The notes beneath the pieces are model-generated. The model made no database searches and was not told where the DNA came from. It worked only from the letters and a program-made list of their open reading frames with translations. Positions 12,501 through 21,075 of a DNA stretch of 64,000 nt are shown one piece after another; the first letter of the stretch is position 1; each line of letters starts with the position of its first letter. The DNA comes from Ditylenchus dipsaci (lineage: Eukaryota; Nematoda; Chromadorea; Rhabditida; Anguinidae), in assembly GCA_004194705.1 (NCBI GenBank), contig SADC01001282.1, forward strand, positions 434,001 to 498,000. Direction: 5' to 3'. The translations under genes and the position numbers were made by a program.

Positions 12501-15103
12501 TTCGTTATCTGTTGACAAAGGCGTTTCTAGGAAAAAATTTGAATGGATAGAACAGTCAAAAAAAAGGTTTACATTCTTGCAGTTGAGTCAACTGAGTTGA
12601 CTATGGGTGATTTTTTTTCAAACTAGATGATAGCTATGACAATTAAGTAAAAAAACCATATCCAAGCTGCTTTGAAGGCAAGTTGCCTATTTTTGATAAA
12701 AGTAGCAACCTGGCATGAGAAGCAATGAACAAGGAGGTATGGCCTGGTACCCACTTTAAGCAAGTCACTAAAATAGATGCAAATTAGATTGGTAAAAGTT
12801 GAAGAAGAAAACAATCTCACCAGCAGACTTGTCAATGACTCTATCCTCGTTGTAACTGAATAAAAAACATTTACTTCTACACCAAAAACTTGAGACAAAA
12901 AAAATTACAGTCTAGATTGGAACTCTTTCTGATAGGGATCTATCAACTGAATTTGACCAGCGGAGAAGCCAATAATTAGTTGTGTAGACTCTTCAGTGGC
13001 TGTATCTTGGTTGAAATCCTGAAAAAATGACAATTGTAAAAATGAGTGATGACCATAAGATGAGTTAATGGCCGTGGCGAAACTAAAACTAGCTAGCCTA
13101 AGGAAGTTGGTAGTGAACCCTGCCATAGGTAAAGGATGGAAAACATAGAGGGTGGTAATAAACACTCCGACTCCGGTGCGTGACTTTTGAGATTCTAGGC
13201 TCAGAATTTGACGCTAAATAAGATTGCGTTTTCGGTTTTGAAATGTTTACTATAAAATGTTTTTGCTAGTGTCCTTTGAAAGTTTGAAGTTTTTTATTTT
13301 TCGTCTTGGCACGAAAGTACAAAAATGGTCGTTAAAATCTTTATACAGTCAAACCTGGATAAACGGACACCCCTCGGGACCGACGAAAGGTGTCCGATTA
13401 TCGGGGGTGTTTGTTTACCGGGGTGTCCGTTTATCCAGGTTTGACTGTATAGTAATATGGACGTGTAGATTCGTGACGTTTTTCTGGCGCTACCCAGGTT
13501 TATTAATTAGAAGTTATAATAAAGTACTAGTCGAAAAAGTCAAAGTTTATAAAAAAATGGTTTCGCCAAAAACAGGTTTATAAAAAGAGCATGTTTGAAA
13601 ACAACCTGTTTGATAAACATATATCTGGAACAGGAACTTGTCTATAACAGCTTTTCACCTCTACAACTACTCCTGACCTACAAAACCATCATTTTTCAAC
13701 CACAAGACGGTGAAAAACTGTTATAGACAAGTTCCTGTTCCAGAGGCATGTTTATCAAACAGGTTGTTTTTAAACATGCTCTTTTTCTAAACCTGTTTTT
13801 GGCGAAGCCATTTTTTATAAACTTTGACTTTTTCGAAACAGTACTTTATTATAACTTCTAATCAATAAACCTGGGTAGCGTCTTTTTTTCTTTTAACTAT
13901 TAACCCGAAAATTTCAAAGTCACTGTCAAATTTTAAATTCCGTTCAAGACAAAAAACATACAGATTGAAATTTTTTCCGAATTTAAATGTTCTTTTGCTG
14001 AACGGAATTCAAAATTTGTCAGTGACTTTGAAATTCAAAGAGTAGTTTCTCATGTAAATCCACCATGCTCAACACGAATCCGGTGTCAGATTTTAAAAAT
14101 TGCAAGTAATTTGCGTCAAACCGTTTTTTTTCACATTTTTCGAGCTTTTATTACTTGAGCTAGACAGTCCAGAAGCTCATGTTCGGAGTTCCGATTTTGT
14201 GATATTCGTGTTCTCCATAAAAAAATACACCAGGGTGAACCGTCGTTACGGTCAGCCGTTCTCGTGTTAAATAAAGGACGTTTGGAAGCCCCGCTTTATA
14301 CCCTTGGATAAGTACCCCTGGGGCCTATGCCCCCGAAATGGGGAGGGGTATTTATAAACTTACATGACAAGTTGGAAAAGTGCCTTTGTAAACTCGTTTG
14401 TCCACCGGTTTTGAAAGGTCGGAAGCATTGTGGATACCGCTAAAAACAAACTGGCTTATTTTACCACCGAACCTTTATAAAGGGGCATATTAGCGCGTTA
14501 CACTGCAATTAAGGCGGGGACCAGCAATTTCTTTCTCTCATGACCGTTTTCTATCAGCATTCTTCATGATCCGACAAAAGTTTTCTGCCTACTTTTTAAA
14601 AGTAGCATGAGGTCATAAATATCATATTTGAGTTGAAACGAGTGAAAACAAGGACGATTTTTGAAAACTTGCTGGTCCCCTGCCTTAATTTGCAGTGTAA
14701 CGCGCTGGAATATCGCTTCAATAAAAAAAACCTACCCATAGTCATAGACATAAATTTCTCGACCGACATTAAAACAAATTCGTTCTATGTAGGCCGAAGT
14801 TCCATTGGCCATTTCATCCAGATTATCCTCCTTGTCTGAAGGAGAATGGACAGCTTTTAGAGGGACAGATAAGAAAGATACTCGAACCTAAAACTATTTT
14901 GTGTTGCAAAACACAAAAGAAATGACTAGCGAAAATTTCCTACAGGGGAATTAGAGATAGGGCTAGTCGTTTGATTAAGTGGGAGCCTGTTGGGTCGGCT
15001 GTACTCCGAGACGGTCATTTGCTTGTACACACCCTCGGGGGCACAAAACTGCGTTTTATGCACTCTTCGGTTGAGCTGGATACGGGCGCTCCTTGTTCAG
15101 CAT
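556..15103 (-). CDS. WDR20: WDR20/DMWD-family WD40 protein (16 exons recognised)
   Basis: WD40 scaffold; in other animals WDR20 partners the USP12/USP46 deubiquitinases. Exons in transcript order: 14944-15103, 14736-14835, 14364-14439, 12909-13018, 12821-12855, 12710-12767, 11678-11832, 11361-11621, 11179-11307, 9307-9548, 9118-9259, 8371-8645, 1792-2191, 722-818, 647-670, 556-595. Family landmarks in order: EYSRPNR, ICFNVGREIY, SDLSKPVDKRVYKGTFPTCH, IIGFSAGQIQLIDP, VTCLKWVPG, SIYNCKTKSPRNPIQKWTIG, QDGFLRVFNYESMELLGYIK, TGGEDD, GQGHKSWISQV, VSHDTQICLWELPDDIL, a Ser/Asn-rich linker, EPLVCKKIAHERLTVL, EDCLVTACQEGFVCTWARPG. Exon phases agree at nearly all junctions. One base is missing after AWS and again in AAAAA within exon 11361-11621, and one in exon 1792-2191. 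The start ATG (15101-15103) is a guess, since its frame is off by one base. The last few residues were not found. Introns hold most of the repeats in this stretch; the intron 2192-8370 is about 6.2 kb. Confidence 0.95.
1316..1708. mobile_element. pogo/Tigger-like MITE (CAGT...CTCTCG ends)
   Basis: Imperfect palindrome. The left end CAGTAGACTCTCG mirrors the right end CGAGAGTCGACTG, and each is followed inward by a TTCAAGTTCGTT-type block. TA follows the right end; the left flank is CA, probably a decayed TA. CAGT-ended TIRs with a TA target are typical of pogo-type Tc1/mariner relatives. It lies downstream of WDR20 exon 1792-2191, inside the following intron. Frames inside it are palindrome shadows. 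Confidence 0.7.
2570..4235. repeat. Large compound palindrome (family B) in WDR20 intron
   Basis: The left arm (about 2690-3160, with an internal duplication at about 2880-3005 and 3040-3160) is mirrored by the right arm (about 3770-4235). The centre 3430-3660 is itself palindromic. The half from 3430 to 4235 recurs nearly unchanged at 40565-41370. The phrase CACGAATCCGGTGTCA near 3640 is shared with repeats at 14075, 33955 and 40785. No convincing protein is encoded. Confidence 0.75.
4520..4937. mobile_element. Near-perfect palindromic pogo-like MITE, TA duplication
   Basis: 418 bp that reads almost identically on both strands. It begins CAGTCGACGCTCTCCATTGC and ends with the complement, flanked by TA on both sides (4518-4519 and 4938-4939). 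The hairpin turns near 4735. A half-similar degraded copy lies near 32530-32640. It sits in the long WDR20 intron. The two arms are too alike for an old element, so it is probably recent. Confidence 0.85.
5435..6426. mobile_element. Array-ended TIR element (TTTGCYACARAAAAA arrays)
   Basis: Both ends are arrays of about 15-20 bp units of the type TTTGCCACAAAAAAAG, in opposite orientation (5440-5640 and 6215-6420). Starts GGTTAATCATTTT and ends AAAATGATAAACC. The flanks are ATTAATTAA (5426-5434) and ATTAACTAA (6427-6435), a 9-bp duplication with one difference. The core (about 5875-6183, plus) keeps an open stretch of about 100 codons with no recognised domain, possibly captured sequence. Confidence 0.75.
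6729..7583. mobile_element. GGCCTGTTCAC-ended TIR element
   Basis: Starts GGCCTGTTCACATGCTGAGA and ends with its complement; both ends carry GAGTGAGAGTAAG-type repeats and second inverted copies. It interrupts a host palindrome whose arms are 6540-6728 and 7584-7740. A shorter relative with GGCTTGTTCACGTTG-type ends lies at about 41692-41800. Inside, the minus strand has a frame of about 50 codons from ATG near 7304, with no recognisable domain. The superfamily is not certain; no clean duplication is visible. Confidence 0.6.
7765..7900 (+). repeat. Family A dispersed repeat, partial copy
   Basis: Carries the shared phrases ACTGGGGCCTACCGCATAAA, TTTCGAGTGATTTGTG and AAGGTATGTGGGTGTGCGCA. Fuller copies lie at 28425-28690, 37100-37350 and 62255-62465, and a partial one at 20925-21075. 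Confidence 0.7.
9650..10375. mobile_element. GGTGCCGG-rich inverted-repeat element
   Basis: The left flank (9670-9775) and right flank (10295-10360) hold inverted repeats of GGTGCCCGGTGC type, whose GC content is unlike the surroundings. The centre is split by a perfect TA-flanked palindrome (9872-10285). It lies in the WDR20 intron between exons 9307-9548 and 11179-11307. Outer limits are approximate. Confidence 0.5.
9872..10285. mobile_element. Tc1/mariner-like palindromic MITE, CAGGGTGGGCC ends
   Basis: 414-bp near-perfect palindrome, CAGGGTGGGCCAATTTTTT at one end and its complement at the other, flanked by TA at 9870-9871 and 10286-10287. The arms share a line such as GGAATTTCGAAATTCTGTAAA that recurs at 44710 and 60825, so related copies are dispersed. 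It encodes no transposase. Confidence 0.8.
10796..11140. repeat. Palindrome with a tRNA-like promoter in each arm
   Basis: Each arm reads, outside to inside, a box A-like TGGTGCAGTGCG (10829-10840) and, about 50 bp on, a box B-like GGTTCAAACCC (10889-10899). The right arm repeats both on the minus strand. Box A (TRGYNNARNGG) and box B (GGTTCRANTCC) are internal RNA polymerase III promoter elements of tRNAs and tRNA-derived SINEs. A cloverleaf is not evident, so a tRNA-derived repeat is the best call. Confidence 0.55.
12200..12437. mobile_element. MITE with AAAGGACCATGG ends, copy 1
   Basis: Palindromic: AAAGGACCATGGTTTTTGCG at the left and its complement at the right, with GGTTTCTAACAAAACTATAC and CTTGTTTCGTTAGAAACC in the stem. 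A second copy with the same core lies at 42387-42622. It lies between WDR20 exons 11678-11832 and 12710-12767. Confidence 0.75.
13346..13447. mobile_element. Short pogo-like MITE, TA duplication
   Basis: 102-bp hairpin, CAGTCAAACCTGGATAAACG to its complement, flanked by TA (13344-13345 and 13448-13449). CAGT with a GGATAAACGGACACC-type interior is a common pogo/Tigger MITE signature. Confidence 0.85.
13488..13881. repeat. Long palindrome, GGCGCTACCCAGG arms
   Basis: The arms 13488-13650 and 13720-13881 are near-complements, starting GCGCTACCCAGGTTTATT. A second, smaller palindrome follows at 13900-14050 (TCAAAGTCACTGTCAAATTT and its complement), a relative of one at 33785-33985. Both lie in WDR20's intron between exons 12909-13018 and 14364-14439. 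Confidence 0.7.
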
Positions 15104-15816
15104 AGGACGAAGAAATGACTCCACATTTGTTGCCGTAAAGTGCCGCAGTTTGCATCGGGGAACACGCAGTAGATTAGTGTGAGGAGAAAACACCGGAGAG
15201 CGGAACAACCATAGACAATTGACAAAATTCGCTCAGTGTGGCTTCTTCAACTTTAGTGGGGATCTGAGCGTGCATTTCTCATCAAGCATCTCATGCAAAA
15301 TTGAAGCTTACTAAAAGTTGGCTCTGTGAATTTCGAATTATTTTTTGTCTCCAGAAGAAAAAAATAAAATATTTTTCTTTCAGATGAACTTATGAGCGTT
15401 GAATTAGTTCAAAAGGTCGTTATGCTATCAACAATCTGGCGAAAAAGTCGTTCTAGTTGCGCCCCAACTGTAGTTGAAAATTTGCGCCAAATTTGAAAAT
15501 GTTTTACGACTCGTCATACGTGTGGAATCCACACTGGATTTGCATGAATCTTGTGTTGAATAAGATTTGTGGAAAAAAGCCTGGTGGTAATTACGCTTCA
15601 ATTATATGTTTATTGATAAGGCCACAACTTTGTAGTTTTGCTATAAATATTCGAGATGCTGCAGCGAAAAATAATATTTTTTTTTTGTTGAATACCCCAC
15701 TTTTGAGATTAATTTGTTGCCAGCTAGTTTTAACCACACAGGTTTGTGAAGTAATGGAACACTTAATGTACACAGTCAATTAGATTCACGCGGCCATCCT
15801 CAAAAATTGGCCATAT

Positions 15817-15973
15817 ACCGTATTTCCTCTAATAAGCGCCCCCGCTCCAATAAGCGCCCCCCCCTATTTTTTGACTAAATTTTGGAGTTAAGGCCATTTC
15901 TGATTGACAATTTCAAAATTTTTAGGGGTTTGAAAAATAAGCGCCCCGGGGCGCTTATTAGAGGAAATACGGT
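15817..15973. mobile_element. ACCGTATTTCCTCTAATAAG MITE
   Basis: 157-bp hairpin, ACCGTATTTCCTCTAATAAG at the left and the complement at the right, with GCGCCCC inner arms. Relatives at 26890-30645, 44101-45278, 51273-51524 and 58432-58678 keep the ACCGTAT terminus and an inner arm rich in C that differs from family to family. Confidence 0.8.
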
Positions 15974-18491
15974 AACCCTTGCCCTGATGATTTCCGAATT
16001 GGGTTTTCATGATTATTGCACAGCATCCTAAGTGAAGTTGTAGATTTCAAAGATTCGGAAAAAGACCTACATACTGAAAATTTTTAGTTTTAATTTTCTA
16101 TTAATTTTCTTTTAATTTTAATTTTTAATTTTTTTAATTTTCAGCTCGCACTTTTACTGCAGTTGAGATTTGATATAAGACCACTGGTCGAGACTGCCCA
16201 TCAATGATCTTTATATCGAGAGTGATCCCAAACCACTTCGCTATCATTTCAGCTTTTATTTCTTAGATTCTACATGGGAGGAGGGGGTTGGTCTCTTATC
16301 GAGACTCAGCTTACCACATAGCGCCATTTGAGTAGGTTGAAAAGTCAAAAGGCCCTAAAAACTTGACTTGGTTTTATTTTATATGGCCACTGATGAGCCT
16401 AAAGGCCAGGTTTTCTGTGGTCTCAGATCATGTGAGTTGATTGTTAACCTCGATGGTGGACAATCTTTTTTCCCAAATTTGTACTTGAAACCAACCAAGA
16501 AAATTATTTTCGGACGATACTTTTTTCTGCCCGCTAAAATACCTTTTTCTGCCAGCTAATTAATTTTTTTGCATGCAAATTTCCTTTTGTCTTGTTCTAT
16601 TTAATTTTCTTACCTTTTTCAAAACTGATATCACCATCGTGTAGCCCTGTGATTCTTGTTTTTTTTAACAAGGTATTATTTTCTGCAAAATCTCTGAATA
16701 ATGAAAAAAACATAAAAGTATAAAATAAGTCAAAAAAATTATTCGGCTTATACTGCTACATTTTTGTTGTTCATTTTAGCAGAGCTTGTATAAAATAATA
16801 CCACGTTGAAAACTAGAACCGCAGGGCTACGCGATGGTATTATCGCTTTTTGAAAAGTATAAGAAAATTCAAGAAAAACAGGCAGAACGAACGAAAAAAA
16901 ATTCGGGCAATAAAAATTATTTTGGGGCTCTAGGTCAATTGATCAACGGTCAATTGACCTACAGGTCAATTGATCTGCAGGTTAATTGATCAACAGGTCA
17001 GTTGACCTACAATTTTATTTAAAGCAGCTTTTTATGTTTTAGTGTCTAATTAGCATAATAGGGTTTTTTGTTCTTTTTTCTAGCTATTCTTGAGAAAATT
17101 TTGGTCGTTTCCACATAATTGTCTTTCTCGTGCATAAGTTTACTTTTTTATAGCAAAACAATGAAGTCAGACATAGTTCGATATGAGAAGGGAAAGGAAA
17201 TGCTCGATTTTCCAAATGGATTTTTGCACTGGAAGTATAATTCGCAAGGAAACCGTACCTATTGGAGATGTATCTATCACAAAGTCGGAAAAAGCGGAGA
17301 AACAAGTTGCAAATGCCCGGGTAGTAGGATTAATCACATGCTTTGACCAGCTCACATTTCTAAAGTTTTTTGTTAGGACGCGCAGTTACAGTGGATGGGC
17401 ATCCAAGTATAACGTCAGAGCACAACCGTCTTGCCGACGAAAATCAATCTGCATTGAAGAAGTTCCAATACGGTGTTCGAGAGCAAGCTGTGGTTACAAA
17501 AAAGAAGCCGAGAGTCATCATAACATCTCTATTAGCGAGCGTCAAACCAGAAGCAAGACCAGCACTTCGACTCTCAGTTGTGGAAGAACGATTCGCAAAA
17601 GAAGGCATGTAGCTAATTTGGAGCCTGCTAATCCTAAAACTTTGCGCGAGCTAATGGGTAGGTCGATTATAAGTCCTACAAAATTCAACATTTCTGTAAT
17701 CTTTTCTAGATTCCTGATTCCTATGATACGATCAATGATGAGAATTGCTTGAAATACGATGGATGGAATGGAGAGGAACGGATTCTTATCATCAGCACTA
17801 ACCGGTGTCTTGATCTGCTAGTGGCGATTCCAAAGTGGGGATGCGATGCAACTTACGAAGTGGTTCCATTACTCTTTGGACAATTGTGGATAATTTATGC
17901 TCGCCTAGCTCACACATACGTTCCGATGGTCTTTGTGCTGATGAACAGAAAGCTGGAATCATCTTATCCATTTGTGCTGGAAAGGCTGAAAGAACTGCGC
18001 AAAAAAATTTCACTGTCCAGCATTGTAGTTGACTTCGAGAAAGCTGAATGGAATGCTTTCGAGGTATTTTATTCTCTCTATCCCCCTTAGATTAATTTCA
18101 AGTGTCAATTTGATTGTCTTTCACCAGGTCTAAGAAAGACTTGTTTCGGTTTTGTGTTATTTTCAGGGTGTTGTTTTGGAAATTAAACACACTGCTTGCT
18201 TTTTTCATCTCCGTCAATCTCTTATTCGGAATGGTATATCATCAACTTGATACAAATTATGACTTGATACATCAACTTGATACACTATCGACTTGATACA
18301 TTGACTTGATACACTGTCGACTTGATACATCGACTTGATACACTATCGACTTGATACACTATCGACTTGATACATCAACTTGATACATTTTACAGAAAAG
18401 GGCTTGAAAATTACACACTACTCTGTCTTTGTCAACTTAGTGTTCTCATTAATGCATAGCATTATTTTTTTTAACATTTTTAGTTTATTGT

Positions 18492-20651
18492 ATGGCTAAC
18501 CTACAACTCGTGCACTCTCAGCGAATCGGAGCGAAGACATCGCCAATAACATACACTGAAGACCGTCGGGATGCTACATCTGGACCAAGACCGGCAGAAC
18601 AACTATCAAGGAAGGAATTGAGCAAGCCTACTTCAGATGTTCTGGGTGCATATCAGCAAAACAAAAAGATAACAGGCTTCAAACAACAGTCTTTTCTCTC
18701 AAGCTCAACCTCACTGCGATGGCCTGGATCGGCAATCTAGACCAATATGAGCATATCTGCGTGCCCAAAAATGTCAATGAGGTAAGATTTGTTAGTTTCG
18801 TTATCATCTTCGAATTGATACGATTCTTCAAGGTGGCTGGAACCAACGTCCGTCGGAGCATCCAAGCAGAGTTGGCAGCGGGAACACAAGAAACTGGGAC
18901 TCAAGCGAGGGTGAGAATCGACCGAAGAATTGTGCAGGGATTTGGAGGACTTCCTGATCAAGGTACTTATTACAAGAAAATAGCATAGCTGTTGGACAAT
19001 GTTTAGATTTTAATATCATTCGACATGCCGCTGTGGGGAATAAGGTTGCAACAGATGGCGCTCTTTATCGTGCAAAGCGCAAAAACTGTCCAAGAATCAC
19101 AACTTTTGAAGAATTCATGACAGAAGAGAATCGTGCGATGCGTCTTACGCTGCGAGGAGCAGAAGCAAGTAATAGGCATTTTGGCGAAAATCTCGTTCTC
19201 TACGGTGGTATGATCATAATCTTTTAACCTTGATCTAAATAAATTATAAAAAAATCAGGCAATTACATGCTAATCTTTTCTTCTCCAAGGCAACTTCGTC
19301 TCCTCCACAGCTGCAACCACATCATCAGCGATGGCACGTTCAAGTATGCTCCAAAGGGTGTGATGCAAATATACAGGATCTTCGGTTTGGTTCGTCAACT
19401 CCATGCAACTCCTGTGGTGACCGTGCTGATGAAGCGGAAAAATGCTGATTTGTACAAACGAATGTGGGAAAAGGGTTGGTTATTGTACATTTTGATTATT
19501 GATTCCTGATTGCAGTGATCTAGTTCCAGTTCGGGAGTCTCTGCTCGAGATTAATGTGGTCAACTCGATTTCGTTTGCCAACTTCGATGCAGAAATAGCA
19601 GCTTATTCAACATTTGCCGAGGTTTTCCCAGGAGTTTCCGTGAAACTTTGCTCTTTTCACGTTAAACAAGGTCTTTATCGCAAGGTAGTTACAATATCAA
19701 TTTTAGTATCTGTTTGGTAATTTTTTGTATTTAGGTGCAATCGCTAGGGCTGTCGCGAGAGTACGAAACCAATGGAGGTCTGCAAAGGCTGGTCAGGATG
19801 CTAGGGGCTCTGAAAATAACTCCAATTGTCGAATGGCTACCATGTCTGCGAATGATTAGAGTGAAAATTCACAATGGGACATATGATGAAGTTTTGGCCG
19901 AAAAGCTTGAGATTTGTTGGTCTATTTCGAGTTAGTCTTTTTCCATTATAAATATTTGTTGATCACTCATGGCTAAACTTTAAGGAGCACCTGGCTGTCG
20001 CGTGGTGAGATCTTTTGCCTTTTCGGGTATACTGGACCGAGAACCACGAATCACGCAGAGAGCTACCATGGAAAACAGCGTCTCCACTTTTCGATGAATG
20101 CAAAATTGGGACGATGGGCATTTGGATTCAGACAGGTAGAGATCTTTAAACAATTATTCCATTCAAACTTGGTCCATTCAAGTTGACTCATACAGAGGAG
20201 ATGGATGCCTATGACGTATTCGAGGGACGTCAGCCGCCGAGAAGACAGAGAACTGATTACATGGAAATAACGGCAGCAGTTTTGCAAGCGAAGGTCGGTT
20301 TCTCTGAAAATTCATTGATCATCTGTTTGGTTGATTAAGGAGAGACTACTAGAATTTTTGTCAACCGACGATGGCGTTTTGCGGGGTGAACGCTATGCAA
20401 GGAAGATGGACCGTTATTTGTCAAGGATCGGCCGCCTGATGGGTATCGACTCGGTAGAATTCAGGTATCGAATATTCTTTTAGCACAATATCATGCCCTT
20501 ATGTCTATGTTTTAAGGAGGTTATGCTAGAAGACAACGATGATGAAGAAGATGCTCACGAAGCGGCCGTGCAACTTGCTGAATTAAGAGGACTTGCTCAT
20601 GAAATTCCGGAGGAGGAAGCTCACCTGAATGTCGTCTTCGATGCCGAATGA
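18492..20651 (+). CDS. Inner MULE transposase with FLYWCH-type finger
   Basis: About ten exons: 18492-18781, 18833-18962, 19007-19207, 19259-19474, 19516-19684, 19735-19932, about 19985-20137, about 20200-20292, 20341-20463, about 20518-20651. Motifs in order: LVHSQRIG leader; zinc-finger-like AYFRCSGC with EHICVP; ISDGTFKYAPKG (first catalytic Asp); IYRIFGLV; ANFDAEIAAYSTFAEVFPG (second Asp region); VKLCSFHVKQGLYRK (the C-x2-H motif of MULEs); RTTNHAESYHGKQRLHF; then an acidic C-terminus. AATAAA at 20746. Two breaks of one missing base (near 18572 and 19516) are the only lesions found. With near-identical TIRs this could be a recently active, autonomous element. Confidence 0.85.
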
Positions 20652-20745
20652 AATATTTATTGTCCTGCTTAGGCTTAGTAGATCGTCAATTTGGTTGTTT
20701 GCATGTTATGTTTTTTGGATGTGATGTTAGTAAACGTCGTTCATG

Positions 20746-20751
20746 AATAAA
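20746..20751 (+). terminator. AATAAA polyadenylation signal of inner MULE
   Basis: AATAAA 95 bases after the transposase stop codon. Confidence 0.6.
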
Positions 20752-20924
20752 ATTTCTTTTGTTTTGGCTTTGTAATTAATCTGGAATCCTGTTAGTCTTA
20801 GAATTGTGAAAGAACGGACACGGACCCAATTTTGCCTCATATTTTTCTCGGTGAACCAAGGTAAACACATATGAAAGAGAACCTAGACGCCATCAAAAAG
20901 ATGTCATTTGATCATAGTTTTTAA

Positions 20925-21075
20925 TACTGGGGCCTACCGCATAAATAAAGTCTAGAAAAGATGCTTTTTCATGTGATCATTCACTTTCGAGTGGTTTGTG
21001 CCTAAGGTATGTGGGTGTGCGCATTTCAACCAAAGCCACCAAAACCCCTGCGCCGTCGAAGCGGAGGGCTAAGCG
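20925..21075 (+). repeat. Family A repeat fragment inside the inner MULE
   Basis: Reads TACTGGGGCCTACCGCATAA, then TTTCGAGTGGTTTGTGCCTA and GTATGTGGGTGTGCGCATTT, as in the other family A copies, and ends in GGCGCAGGGG-like remnants. It lies between the transposase polyadenylation signal and the right TIR. Confidence 0.7.
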
